From positions 1 through 33,654 of the IMG/VR virus record IMGVR_UViG_3300032326_002081: 33,654 nucleotides of DNA. One strand, 5' to 3'. How positions within the stretch are numbered: position 1 is the first letter of the stretch; each line of letters opens with the position of its first letter. Below, in pieces: positions 15,503-23,924 of this stretch. Position numbers and translations under genes: made by a program. Source of the stretch: a virus. The notes beneath the pieces were generated by a model, which was given only the letters and a program-made list of their open reading frames with translations, did not search any database and was not told where the DNA came from.

Positions 15503-16189
15503 ATGTCAGATAAAAAAGAAGAAATTGTTGACGCTATTGTTCCTGTAACTGAAAAAACTATTACAGGTCCATCAAAGTTATTTAGAGAGCTCAAGGATAC
15601 AGATAAACCTCTGTATCCTTTGCCTCCTGATAATATGAATGATATTTCTTATCCACAATTTTTAGAGCCAAGATGTTCTATTTGTTCTTCTCCTTTTAGA
15701 GATTTAGCAGAACATGTATTTCTTGAAAGTGGCAAAAAGCCTCAATCTGTAATTCAATTTTTTTCTCATTATTTTGATGCAAGACTTAACTGGATGCAGA
15801 TCAACACTCACATGGAACAGCATTGTGACTTTAAGAAAATCTCAACATCTGGCCTTAAGAATTACGAGCAAAGAGAAGAACTTATTGCGCCTTGGATTTT
15901 CAGAGAGCATCAGTTAGCTCTCACCGCATTACTTGTAGAACTTGATGATGTAAGAGGCATGGATTGCTCTAAAAATAACGACTTAAAATTAAAAAGAGCA
16001 GCAATGGTTGAAAAGTTAATTAGTAAAATTCTTCATGTGAAAGAACAAAGAGACAATCAGGGTATATACAACATAAACATTTTTGAGATATTGGTCAAAC
16101 TTCATGAAAAGATGGAGAGTGAATCTGATAAAAAATTAATTAGAGATGAAATGCAATCTCTAAGACAAAAAATACAAGCTGACAATTAA
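15503..16189 (+). CDS. Putative terminase small subunit
   Basis: A 228-residue protein. Near residue 55 it has RCSICSSPFRDLAEHVF and, about 50 residues on, WMQINTHMEQHCDF: a Cys-x2-Cys plus His-x3-His/Cys arrangement that could bind zinc and frame a helical DNA-binding domain. The C-terminal half is helical and charged (LKRAAMVEKLISKILHVKEQRD, KLIRDEMQSLRQKIQ), fitting an oligomerising small terminase. The main support is position: its TAA overlaps the ATG of the large terminase by 1 nt. It starts at ATG(15503); the frame extends upstream to 15476 only through the terminator, so those codons are not used. A different DNA-packaging adaptor would also fit. Confidence 0.65.
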   Translation: MSDKKEEIVDAIVPVTEKTITGPSKLFRELKDTDKPLYPLPPDNMNDISYPQFLEPRCSICSSPFRDLAEHVFLESGKKPQSVIQFFSHYFDARLNWMQINTHMEQHCDFKKISTSGLKNYEQREELIAPWIFREHQLALTALLVELDDVRGMDCSKNNDLKLKRAAMVEKLISKILHVKEQRDNQGIYNINIFEILVKLHEKMESESDKKLIRDEMQSLRQKIQADN

Positions 16190-18306
16190 TGAGAAAACCT
16201 AATCCACAAAAACAACAAATCAATGATGTAAAATCACAACTTCTTTTGCAAGCCTCAGAAGTTGAAAAATTCTTCAGAGGATCAGAATATGCTGAAGAAT
16301 TCAGTGATGATGTTGTGCCAGCTACAAGAGCAGAAGTAATTCCGCCTCCTGCACCTGATAAATCAAGATTTAATCCAGATCAAATTGTAGATATTGTAAC
16401 TTTCATAGAACATCCTTATTTTTGTAATCTGAAGCCTTACCCTTGGCAAAAACTTATTTTGAAGTGTTTTTATATGGGGCAAGAAGGCAATACAAATTTA
16501 GTAATCAATAATGAAAAAGCTGAAACTGGATGCTCTGGTTGTGTTTGGGAATATATCAAAAATAACGAAATCCAATTTTACAAATCAAGACAAAGCCAAA
16601 AACAAATCAAAACTATTTTTTCTATTGTAAACTCTCCTTGTGTAACATGCGACAGATTGGATAAAGAAGTAAGAGAAGAAAGATATAGGTCAGCAAAAGA
16701 AGAGGCTACAAACCCTGATTCAGAGAGACAAATAGAAGAACTTTCCGAAAGAGCTATACTTGACAATTATGAAACAGAAAATGATTTATTGTATTCTGAT
16801 GAATTTGATCCAAAGCTACGATTGCAAGTAAACGAAAAGTGCACAAAAAGATACAAATTTCAAGAGTTGGTGTTAGTTCTTGGTAGACGTTCAGGAAAAT
16901 CATTTTTAGTGTCTGCTATGGCACTTTATGAGCTGTATAGATTGATATCCATGGGACATCCTCAATCTCGATATGGGTTGATGGAATTTGATGAAATTGT
17001 TCTCTTGAATGTTGCTCGAAATGAAGAACAGGCTAAAAAGGCAATCTTCTCTAAAATTAAGCAAACTGTTTTAGCTTCTCCATTTTTTCAACCATATATC
17101 GGTAAAGATACTGAACTTGAAATGAGATTCTATACTGAAAATGATGTTAAGGAAAATGAAAGAAGATCTGGACAAGGACTCAATCCTTTTGCTGGCAGTT
17201 TAGTTCTAAGATGTGGTTCAAGTAATGCATCTGGACTTGTTGGTTTAACTTGTTGGTGTATCATCATGGACGAAGTTGCAGCTATGGCTGGAGATAACCC
17301 AGATTCAGGCGTTGACTATGCATTATATGATGACTTAAAGCCGTCTCTTGCAACATTTGGCAAAGATGGAAAAATGATGATGCTTTCAAACCCCAAAGGT
17401 CCTATCGGGTTACTGTATGATCTACATGAAAAAAGAGTTGATGATCCTTCTACTCTTGTAATGAGACTTCCAACTTGGTTAACAAATCCTAATATTGACA
17501 AAGCTTGGCTGGAAGATCAAAAGAAGAAAAATCCAGTAGAACATACAATGCAATATGGTGCAGAGTTTGGGGCAGCATCTTCAGATCCAATGTTTGATCA
17601 AGAATCTATAAATCGTATGTTTCAATCTATGAGAATGGCTCCAAGAGCTGAATTTGCTCAACCACATTTTGATTATTATTGTCATTTAGATCCAGCTCGA
17701 ACATCTGACTATTACGCTATTGCTGTTGCACATACTGAAGAAATATATGGATCTATTGGGCCTGATTTCAGACCACTAAAAAGAGTTGTGATTGACCATG
17801 TTCATTTTTGGAATCCTCAGACTAAAAATCAACCAATATCTGAAAGAGATGTCGAAAACTATGTAATTGATCTACATAAAAGATTTAGATTTAAGCAAGT
17901 TAGTATTGATCAATGGAATTCTCAATCTTCAGTAATCACTCTTCAAAGTAGAGGAGTGCCAATTATTGAAAGGCAATTCAATAAAGAATATAAAGAAAAA
18001 ATCTATACAGAACTAACTCAACTAATAAGAGAAGACAGAATAGATATTTATGATTTATCGAGTGGGGCCTATTTAGATGTTCAAGGCAATAAACATGACT
18101 TGAATGAAATACAAGAAGCCAAAATTCAATTTTTATTTTTGCAAAAGAAATGGAAAGGTAAAAGATATTATATTGAAGCTTTGTCAGGATACAAAGATGA
18201 TATCTGTGACGCTGTAGCTGCAGTATCATATGAAGCTTTGACCAATAAAATTATTACAAGATCTCCAAGAAATAGAATGGTAAGTTTGGGCGGCAGGTAT
18301 AGATAG
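16189..18306 (+). CDS. terL: Terminase large subunit with an inserted Cys-rich motif
   Basis: DNA-packaging motor of 705 residues, longer than the usual 450-600. ATPase: adenine motif PYPWQKL (83-89), Walker A LGRRSGKSF (231-239), Walker B CIIMDE (357-362), coupling motif LSNPKG (399-404). RNase H-like nuclease: HLDPAR (Asp501), SIDQW (Asp574) and KDDICDAV (Asp670/671/674). About 140 residues separate the adenine motif from Walker A; this insertion carries CSGC (115-118) and CVTC (151-154), a likely zinc site, plus a charged helical stretch. From memory such an insert is not standard in T4-type terminases. It ends 23 nt before the next gene with a TAG stop. Confidence 0.96.
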   Translation: MRKPNPQKQQINDVKSQLLLQASEVEKFFRGSEYAEEFSDDVVPATRAEVIPPPAPDKSRFNPDQIVDIVTFIEHPYFCNLKPYPWQKLILKCFYMGQEGNTNLVINNEKAETGCSGCVWEYIKNNEIQFYKSRQSQKQIKTIFSIVNSPCVTCDRLDKEVREERYRSAKEEATNPDSERQIEELSERAILDNYETENDLLYSDEFDPKLRLQVNEKCTKRYKFQELVLVLGRRSGKSFLVSAMALYELYRLISMGHPQSRYGLMEFDEIVLLNVARNEEQAKKAIFSKIKQTVLASPFFQPYIGKDTELEMRFYTENDVKENERRSGQGLNPFAGSLVLRCGSSNASGLVGLTCWCIIMDEVAAMAGDNPDSGVDYALYDDLKPSLATFGKDGKMMMLSNPKGPIGLLYDLHEKRVDDPSTLVMRLPTWLTNPNIDKAWLEDQKKKNPVEHTMQYGAEFGAASSDPMFDQESINRMFQSMRMAPRAEFAQPHFDYYCHLDPARTSDYYAIAVAHTEEIYGSIGPDFRPLKRVVIDHVHFWNPQTKNQPISERDVENYVIDLHKRFRFKQVSIDQWNSQSSVITLQSRGVPIIERQFNKEYKEKIYTELTQLIREDRIDIYDLSSGAYLDVQGNKHDLNEIQEAKIQFLFLQKKWKGKRYYIEALSGYKDDICDAVAAVSYEALTNKIITRSPRNRMVSLGGRYR

Positions 18307-18315
18307 AGATACATT

Positions 18316-18329
18316 TATAATATACAAAT
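18316..18329 (+). promoter_or_regulatory. -10 element, predicted leaderless start
   Basis: TATAAT (18316-18321), 8 nt, ATG (18330), in the short gap after the terminase gene. No -35 and no Shine-Dalgarno sequence are visible. Confidence 0.45.
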
Positions 18330-19358
18330 ATGTCTTCAAAGAATATTAGAACAGCTCAATTTGGTGGTGTAGGTGGTGGCGGCAATGGCTCACCTTTTTC
18401 ACCAGGAAAAAGCCCAATTGGATCAGGTGGTAAAAATCCAGGAGGTTATGAAGTTAACTCTGACTGGGACGAAAATAAAACACTTGAAAAAATGCTTTCA
18501 AAAGTTCATGAAGAAATGGATTTGTCTGATAGAAATTTCGAGTCCAGACTAACTCCTCAACATCAGCATTTTGAAGAAAATAAAGTTTATGTTCTTGACC
18601 CAGTTGAAAGACTCAAAGAGAAATTTAGATCTGAACTTCATGCTTACAAAAAATCACTGGAAGAACATGCAGATAGTTTGCATAAAAATTCTGTCAAGTA
18701 TATACAAGAAAATTTTCAACTTACACCTCAAGATTTAGAAACAATGGAACAAAGACTTCATCAAAGAAGACATTTTGATGATTCTAAAAAAAGAGAGTTC
18801 AAGTACGAAGATAAAACTCCTGATCAAATTAAAGCTGAAAGAGCTCATCCTGTTTTATCAGATAGACAGCTTAATCGTATTGCTGTTATTGTCATGAGAG
18901 ACAAACTGACACAAGAAAATGATGAAGACGAAGAGCAAAGAAATCAATTTGATGGAATAAGATTTAAATATCCACCAATTGGAAGAACACCTGTATTGAC
19001 TCATGGTGATGAATTAAATCAATATTTTGAAGATTTATTACATGAATACACTCCAGAATCAAATGGTGCTATGGAAGTTGGAGATCTTATTACAGACGAA
19101 ACCAATCCTGACTATGAGCCAAATGTTCATCCTCGTGACGAGATTGCTGATGAACCTGCTGATGATGAATTATTTGGAATTAATGTATTTCAAACTTTAG
19201 AAGAAAATTTGCACAATAAAAAAGCACCATCAAATCAATTTGACAGAAACAATATGTCATCTGACAAAGAAGAATATGGTCATGAAAATAAGGGCGTAGA
19301 AGAAGTTTACGAAGGATCCGCTTGGTTTGGATCACATACACCAGCATCTTTTGGATAA
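18330..19358 (+). CDS. Hypothetical acidic head-module protein with Gly-rich N-terminus
   Basis: A 342-residue protein with no family I recognise. Residues 6-40 hold IRTAQFGG followed by a flexible Gly/Ser/Pro stretch (GGVGGGGNGSPFSPG). Residues 75-140 are strongly charged and probably coiled coil (VERLKEKFRSELHAYKKSLEEH, LETMEQRLHQRRHF). The C-terminal third is very acidic (TDETNPDYEPNV, DEIADEPADDELFG) and ends in WFGSHTPASFG. Low complexity plus acidity fits a head or scaffold-associated protein. IRTAQ matches the basic-x-Ala-Gln motif seen in other head-module proteins. It sits between the large terminase and the UDP-galactopyranose mutase gene, with its own -10-like element. Confidence 0.8.
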   Translation: MSSKNIRTAQFGGVGGGGNGSPFSPGKSPIGSGGKNPGGYEVNSDWDENKTLEKMLSKVHEEMDLSDRNFESRLTPQHQHFEENKVYVLDPVERLKEKFRSELHAYKKSLEEHADSLHKNSVKYIQENFQLTPQDLETMEQRLHQRRHFDDSKKREFKYEDKTPDQIKAERAHPVLSDRQLNRIAVIVMRDKLTQENDEDEEQRNQFDGIRFKYPPIGRTPVLTHGDELNQYFEDLLHEYTPESNGAMEVGDLITDETNPDYEPNVHPRDEIADEPADDELFGINVFQTLEENLHNKKAPSNQFDRNNMSSDKEEYGHENKGVEEVYEGSAWFGSHTPASFG

Positions 19359-19362
19359 TTTG

Positions 19363-19374
19363 TAAAATAATCAT
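19363..19374 (+). promoter_or_regulatory. -10-like element before the mutase gene
   Basis: TAAAAT (19363-19368), 6 nt, ATG (19375). One mismatch to TATAAT and the same spacing as the other leaderless candidates; no -35 visible. Confidence 0.35.
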
Positions 19375-20496
19375 ATGATTTATGATTATTTAGTAATAGG
19401 AGCTGGTTTATTTGGTTGTATTTTTGCTCATGAAGCTAAAAAATTAGGCAAAAATGTTTTAGTAATAGAGAAAAGAAACCATATTGGCGGAAATTGCTAT
19501 ACAGAAGAATATGAAGATTATCATATTCATACTTATGGTCCACATATTTTTCATACTTCTCAAAAATATATCTGGGATTATATAAACCAATTCACAGAAT
19601 TCAACAATTATTCACACAGAGTTAAGTCGAATTATCAGGGTAAGTTTTATTCTATGCCCATAAATCTTATGACTTTGCATCAAATATGGCCCGATATAAT
19701 TACTCCTGAAGATGCAAAAAAGAAAATACAATCAGAAATTATACCTTGTGAAAACCCAAAAAATTTAGAAGAACATATTTTAAGTATGGTTGGACCTACT
19801 TTGTATCAATATTTCATTCAAGGTTATACTAAAAAACAATGGGGAACAGACCCAAAAAACCTTCCAGCGTCTATCATCAAAAGATTGCCAATAAGATACA
19901 ACTTCAATGACAGATGGTTTCACGATCATGATATTTATGAAGGCATCCCGGTAAATGGATACACTCCTATCTTTCATAAGCTTTTAGAAGGTATTGAAAC
20001 TATAACTAATATTGATTACTTTGAAGACAGATCATACTGGGATTCGAAATCTCATAAAATCGTTTTTTCTGGTCAAATACAACAGTATTTTGATTTCATG
20101 TTCGGTGATTTAGAATATAGGACCTTAGAGTTTCACAATTATAAAATTCCTAATTCAGATTTCCAAGGCTGTTCAATAGTTAATTATCCCGATCCCAATA
20201 CGAAATGGACAAGAATTACTCAACATAAGCATTTTACGAATTCAAAATCTTATAATGATTATATTACTTACGAATATTCTAAAAAATATGACAAAAATAA
20301 TCCAGATCATATTCCATATTATCCTGTAAACACACCCCAAAACAATGAAACATACAATAAATATAAAGACTACTTAGAAAAAAATCATTCAAATATTATT
20401 GTTGGTGGAAGATTAGGCAATTACAGATACTACGATATGGATATGACAATAGGTAATGCATTAGCCACTGCAAAGAAAGAATTTGCAGGAAAATAA
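19375..20496 (+). CDS. glf: UDP-galactopyranose mutase
   Basis: FAD enzyme that interconverts UDP-galactopyranose and UDP-galactofuranose. The 373 residues match the usual 370-390. Visible: N-terminal dinucleotide-binding GAGLFGC (9-15) with the Glu-ending strand VLVIEKRNHIGGNCY, then HTYGPHIFHT (isoalloxazine contact), YTKKQWGTDPKNLP, IPVNGYTPIF, YRTLEF and the C-terminal GGRLGNYRYYDMDMTIGNAL (FAD and diphosphate contacts). All look intact. It lies between two structural-type genes in the head module, an unusual place, and its AT-rich, AAA-, AAT- and ATA-rich codon use resembles the glycosyltransferase genes more than the neighbouring head genes, which hints at a later insertion. Expected role: galactofuranose supply for glycosylation by transferases such as those at 4052-5742. 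Confidence 0.95.
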   Translation: MIYDYLVIGAGLFGCIFAHEAKKLGKNVLVIEKRNHIGGNCYTEEYEDYHIHTYGPHIFHTSQKYIWDYINQFTEFNNYSHRVKSNYQGKFYSMPINLMTLHQIWPDIITPEDAKKKIQSEIIPCENPKNLEEHILSMVGPTLYQYFIQGYTKKQWGTDPKNLPASIIKRLPIRYNFNDRWFHDHDIYEGIPVNGYTPIFHKLLEGIETITNIDYFEDRSYWDSKSHKIVFSGQIQQYFDFMFGDLEYRTLEFHNYKIPNSDFQGCSIVNYPDPNTKWTRITQHKHFTNSKSYNDYITYEYSKKYDKNNPDHIPYYPVNTPQNNETYNKYKDYLEKNHSNIIVGGRLGNYRYYDMDMTIGNALATAKKEFAGK

Positions 20497-20583
20497 TACA
20501 AAAAATACAAAAAACATATTATGTCTGTCTCTATAATGAACCTAAAAATAAAAAGAAGACAAATATTTTAATGGAACAATACA

Positions 20584-21036
20584 ATGCCACAAAAAATATC
20601 TTCAGAAGTTAACAATCTAATTAAAAAAGCAAAAATTTTAGATTCATTAGGTAAGTTCAAAGAGTCAGACAATATTTTTGTTAAGTTATCCCAATATTAC
20701 GTAGAACAATCAGTTACCAAAGTTCCATCTGTTCAATATTTCGAAATGGAAGATATTGCGGATGAGTACGAAGAAAATGAAAAAAACTATCGTACTAAAA
20801 AACCCAATCTTCGTGTTCCTCAATATTTTGATTTAGGTGTTGGTGAAGATGAAGAAAACTTAGAAGGTAAGCTGAACGGGCCTGATAGTGTTCCTGGTCC
20901 TGCTTACATAGATCCAGGTAATCTTGCTTCAAGTCCATCTATGGCTGGAGATGTTGATTGCTTTACTTGGGAAGAAACTTACGAAAAGAATGTTGAAGAA
21001 GGCAATGGATGGAAAAATAGAATTCCATTGAGATAG
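20584..21036 (+). CDS. Hypothetical head-module protein
   Basis: A 150-residue protein. Residues 7-40 (VNNLIKKAKILDSLGKFKESDNIFVKLSQYYVE) look like one TPR-type helix pair. The rest is acidic and poor in predicted structure (MEDIADEYEENEKNY, GVGEDEENLEG), with a Pro/Gly stretch VPGPAYIDPG, and ends in WKNRIPLR. No family recognised. The start was chosen as ATG(20584); an out-of-frame ATG lies 13 nt upstream. A TATAAT at 20532-20537 in the 87-nt gap before it is a possible promoter. It is followed after 9 nt by the next gene, which has a strong Shine-Dalgarno sequence. Confidence 0.75.
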   Translation: MPQKISSEVNNLIKKAKILDSLGKFKESDNIFVKLSQYYVEQSVTKVPSVQYFEMEDIADEYEENEKNYRTKKPNLRVPQYFDLGVGEDEENLEGKLNGPDSVPGPAYIDPGNLASSPSMAGDVDCFTWEETYEKNVEEGNGWKNRIPLR

Positions 21037-21045
21037 GAGAAAATT

Positions 21046-21537
21046 ATGCCAATTCCAATCAAACCAGTTCATTCATTAGATTTGCATGCTGAGATATTTG
21101 ACTCACCCTCAATGGAAGGTTTTGGATTGTCAGACATCCAAATCCAACTTTTAGGGATGAATGCAGCACCTAAAAAAGAAGCATCTGTAAAATTAAGTGA
21201 AAGATATATTTCTATGCTTAAGGATATAGATAAAAACATCAATGAGGTTGTGACTGCTGCTAATGCTGCTGTAAATAATAAAGATGGAAAAGTTTGTACA
21301 GTTCCAGGTGAAATTTCAGATAATGATCTTTTAGCGTTGAAGACTGCGGGATTAATTTCTGGCTATGGTAGATCTGTATCATTGACAGATAAAGCAACAT
21401 TAGCCTTGAGAGATTTTTACCTTAGTACAGATACAACAAACGAATTCAGAAAATCAAGAACAAAAGAAAAATTTGATTTAAATGAAGCAAGAACAGTTAA
21501 GGTATCCAACGCAAAATTTAGACGTGTTGCAACTTGA
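21046..21537 (+). CDS. Hypothetical protein with a winged-helix-like C-terminal domain
   Basis: AGGAGA lies 7 nt before ATG(21046). The 163-residue product has a segment at about 100-135, EISDNDLLALKTAGLISGYG, RSVSLTDKATLALRDFY, with the spacing of a winged-helix domain (helix, Lys-x-x-Gly-Leu, wing, Leu-Thr-x-Lys-x-x-x-Ala-Leu). The N-terminal part includes LSDIQIQLLGMNAAPKKEASVKL. The basic C-terminus ends KFRRVAT. Its TGA stop at 21535-21537 is followed in the same frame, without any further stop, by a complete DUF192 domain, so either a UGA read-through product or a closely coupled second gene is possible. Confidence 0.8.
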   Translation: MPIPIKPVHSLDLHAEIFDSPSMEGFGLSDIQIQLLGMNAAPKKEASVKLSERYISMLKDIDKNINEVVTAANAAVNNKDGKVCTVPGEISDNDLLALKTAGLISGYGRSVSLTDKATLALRDFYLSTDTTNEFRKSRTKEKFDLNEARTVKVSNAKFRRVAT

Positions 21538-21921
21538 CTGAACAAATCTGACGAACTGGATGTTCGTTTTATAGCAAAAGACGATCATACAAGGGCTAAA
21601 GGCTTGATGAATGCAAAACCCTTAGATGATCTTGAAGTGGCTTATTTTATCTTTCCTACAGAAGATTGCCATTCATTTTGGAATAAAAATGTAGATTTCT
21701 CATTAACTTTAGCTTTTTTAGACAAAGATAATGAGATTGTTGATTTCAAAGATTTAGAAAAGCAAAGTCCTAAACTTGTTAGCCCAGATTCAAACAGAGT
21801 TAAATTTGTTGTAGAAGCTAATAAAGGATTATTCGAAAAACTTGGAATAAAAACTGGGGATAAGCTTATCCTCAAAAATAATAAACTTACAGTTGAAAAA
21901 AACCACAAAACAAAACCTTAA
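21538..21921 (+). CDS. DUF192-family protein without a canonical start codon
   Basis: The DUF192 pattern is clear and complete: DELDVRFIAKDDHTRAKGLM, then HSFWNKNVDFSLTLAFLDKD (family form: FWMKNT.iPLDi.FlD), then VKFVVEANKGLFEKLGIKTGDKL (family form: R.vLE.naG...g...Gd.v). Function of the family is unknown. The first in-frame ATG is 21607 (TTG at 21604), which would cut off the first strand and the RAKG of the conserved R..GLM. Upstream the frame is open to 21538, directly behind the TGA of the preceding gene, with only CTG (21538, 21556) and ATA codons as possible starts. I annotate from 21538; the true initiation mode (CTG, read-through fusion, or the shorter TTG/ATG form) is undetermined. 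Confidence 0.7.
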   Translation: MNKSDELDVRFIAKDDHTRAKGLMNAKPLDDLEVAYFIFPTEDCHSFWNKNVDFSLTLAFLDKDNEIVDFKDLEKQSPKLVSPDSNRVKFVVEANKGLFEKLGIKTGDKLILKNNKLTVEKNHKTKP

Positions 21922-21952
21922 AGGAAATTGAGCCTTTTTTTTAGAAGGTTTT
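21912..21952 (+). terminator. Probable terminator after the DUF192 gene
   Basis: Nested pairing: AAAACCTT (21912-21919) with AAGGTTTT (21945-21952), and inside it AAAGG (21920-21924) with CCTTT (21933-21937), with a run of eight T's at 21935-21942. Weaker than the other terminators here. Confidence 0.5.
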
Positions 21953-22010
21953 AATAAACCCGACTATGTATTTAGGGTGCTGTTTGAAATCTTGAGGAGA
22001 AAAAATAATT

Positions 22011-23030
22011 ATGGCTGATAGAATTTTCCCAAACAGATATCAAGAGGAACCTCTTGACTCTGACTTGGTCTACCAAGCAATTAACTGGGATAACTTTAAC
22101 ACCAAACTCGCAGAAGTTCAAAATGGTGTCAATGTACCAGAACTTCCAGCTGAGTTCAAAGAAGTTCTTGCTAAAAAGAAATCTGAAGACATGCCAGAAG
22201 AAGTTGAAAAAATGTTCAAAGAGAAGAACGTAAGAGATGATGAAGATGCAGATGATCTTTCTGATGTTCCTGAGCAACTTCGTGAATTTGTAAAGAAGAA
22301 GCAAGATAAAGCTAAGGGCAAAAAATCTGAAGCAAAATCAGATGATGAAGAACCTGTAAAGCCAGTTAAGACTGATGAAGCTGGTTGGAAAGATGGCAAA
22401 AACATGAAGAAGGCTAATAGTATAGTTTTCAATCATCCTTCACAATTGTCAGCAGAAGCAGTTGAAGCTGCTATAGCTGAAGGCAATCAAGAATTAGCTA
22501 ATGCTATTCTTGCTGCAAGACATGAAAGAAGAGTTAGATTGGCTAACAAGATTGAAACAAGAATTGCTGCTGAGACTGAAAGATCTGTAAAGCTTGCACA
22601 AAGAAAAGCTTACAGAGAAAATTTAGTCAAGATGGCGTCTGAAAATACTAAGACTGTCAAAACTGCAAATACTGCTAAGAAAACTGAAACAGCTACAGAA
22701 GACGGTTTTGTTAAGGTTTCCCAACTCAATGAAGCATCAAAAAAAGCTTTTGCATCAAAAGCACTTGCTCAAGGCTTTCCAAAAGAATATGTTGAAGCAA
22801 TCTTAGGCGAATCTAAGGTTGAAGTTGCTGATAAGACAGTAGAAATCAGAAATGTTATGTCTTCTGAATTATCTGAAAATGTCAAAAAAGCAGCTGTATC
22901 TTCAATGGTCAAAGTTGCAACCCTTTCAGATGCTGATTACTCCAGATTAATTGATTACTGGAAGAATGAGCTTGGTTATGGCGATCAAGAGTGGATCGAC
23001 GCACTCTTTACCAAAAAGTACGATAAGTAA
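22011..23030 (+). CDS. Charged head-module protein, possible scaffold or core protein
   Basis: GAGGAGA precedes ATG(22011) at about 11 nt, one of the strongest Shine-Dalgarno sequences here. The 339-residue product is highly charged and mostly helical: an N-terminal ordered part (FPNRYQEEPLDSDLVYQAINWDNF), an acidic/basic middle (KKKSEDMPEEVEKMFKEK, KKKQDKAKGKKSEAKSDDEE), a long Ala/Glu/Arg helix (LANAILAARHERRVRLANKIE), and a C-terminal domain (DADYSRLIDYWKNELGYGDQEW). Possible processing-type motifs: KMASEN, VKTANT and VKVATL. It uses a higher proportion of GCT, GAA and AAG codons than neighbours, fitting high expression. I do not recognise the family. Confidence 0.8.
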   Translation: MADRIFPNRYQEEPLDSDLVYQAINWDNFNTKLAEVQNGVNVPELPAEFKEVLAKKKSEDMPEEVEKMFKEKNVRDDEDADDLSDVPEQLREFVKKKQDKAKGKKSEAKSDDEEPVKPVKTDEAGWKDGKNMKKANSIVFNHPSQLSAEAVEAAIAEGNQELANAILAARHERRVRLANKIETRIAAETERSVKLAQRKAYRENLVKMASENTKTVKTANTAKKTETATEDGFVKVSQLNEASKKAFASKALAQGFPKEYVEAILGESKVEVADKTVEIRNVMSSELSENVKKAAVSSMVKVATLSDADYSRLIDYWKNELGYGDQEWIDALFTKKYDK

Positions 23031-23045
23031 TTCCTCAAGATTAAA

Positions 23046-23072
23046 ATCCCAGGAGGTTTATCCTCCTGGGAT
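23046..23072. promoter_or_regulatory. Perfect hairpin burying an AGGAGG sequence
   Basis: ATCCCAGGAGG (23046-23056), loop TTTAT, CCTCCTGGGAT (23062-23072): an 11-bp GC-rich stem between the genes at 22011 and 23108. No T run follows on the plus strand, so it is a poor plus-strand terminator; it may be an mRNA end-protecting or processing hairpin. The stem contains AGGAGG (23051-23056), and a similar ATCCAGGGA at 23093-23101 serves as the Shine-Dalgarno sequence of the next gene, so alternative pairing is possible. Confidence 0.6.
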
Positions 23073-23107
23073 AAAATTGTAGGAAATAAATATCCAGGGA
23101 AATAAAA

Positions 23108-23923
23108 ATGAGTAAATTCAGAAGAGTACAAGAAACCGAAAACATACCAAATTTTATCACTAATAAATTTGTTGGTGCTTCTGTTAATATTGAAGATGAT
23201 CCATACGCTGAATTAAAGAAAAATTCAACAGAAAATAGAATCAAGATTTCAAAGCAACAAATTGGTATGACCAAGGAAGCTGCAAGCGTTAATAAACCTT
23301 GGGAAAAGATCTCTGGTGCATCAATGTATGATGATCTTCGCCCACAATCCTTTGAAGAAAGACTTGAAAATCTTGAAGTTGGATCTATCAGAAGATCAGA
23401 TTATGCTTATGATGATGGCGACAATACCAGAACTACAACAAGCGGTCTCAAAGCATTTTCAAGTGAAGATTACATGAATGCAATGCTTTCGAGATCAGCT
23501 TCTATTTTCAATCCAGACATGATTGCAATTTCAGAAGAATTTCTTAGCAGTCAAGAAACATCTTCAAGCCAAGCTGTTTTAGAGCAATCTACAAGAAGAG
23601 AAGCAAAAACCTCTAAACATCAAGCTTGGGAAGAAAAGAATTTAGGAACTCTAAGACAATCAAAGGTTGTCACTTCAAGAGCTAATTCAATCTTAAGAAC
23701 TTCATCAGAATCTGAATTCAATTCTCAATTTGGAATGATCGATACAAATCAATTAGATCAAAGAGAATCCATGAGAGTTGCTAATCAAGAAAAGATTAGA
23801 GAGCAAAGATTAGCTATAAAGAAAAACTTTGATGAGGATATTTTAAGAAACTCTCAACAAAGACCAAAGACATTATCAGAAATTTACGGCAATATCAATT
23901 TGGATTTTGAAGATTTAGACTAA
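23108..23923 (+). CDS. Hypothetical head-module protein
   Basis: ATG(23108) is preceded by CCAGGGAA at about 7 nt. The 271-residue product is hydrophilic and rich in Ser, Arg, Gln and Glu, with no recognised domain, signal peptide or membrane segment. It contains TKEAASVNKPWEKISGASMYDDL, split here as TKEAASVNK and PWEKISGASM, plus several charged helices towards the C-terminus (QEKIREQRLAIKKNFDEDIL) and ends in INLDFEDLD. The Ser/Thr-rich low-complexity centre (SSQETSSSQAVLEQSTRRE) suggests an elongated or disordered virion or scaffold component. It is separated from the next gene by 1 nt, and that gene in turn from the following by 1 nt, so these are co-transcribed. Confidence 0.78.
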   Translation: MSKFRRVQETENIPNFITNKFVGASVNIEDDPYAELKKNSTENRIKISKQQIGMTKEAASVNKPWEKISGASMYDDLRPQSFEERLENLEVGSIRRSDYAYDDGDNTRTTTSGLKAFSSEDYMNAMLSRSASIFNPDMIAISEEFLSSQETSSSQAVLEQSTRREAKTSKHQAWEEKNLGTLRQSKVVTSRANSILRTSSESEFNSQFGMIDTNQLDQRESMRVANQEKIREQRLAIKKNFDEDILRNSQQRPKTLSEIYGNINLDFEDLD

Positions 23924-23924
23924 T

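Noticed and set aside
20571-20583. ATG 13 nt upstream of the 20584 gene
   Set aside because: Out of frame with the following coding region and soon closed.
21535-21607. Frameshift between the winged-helix-like gene and DUF192 gene
   Set aside because: Both are in the same frame; only a stop codon separates them, so a frameshift is not needed.
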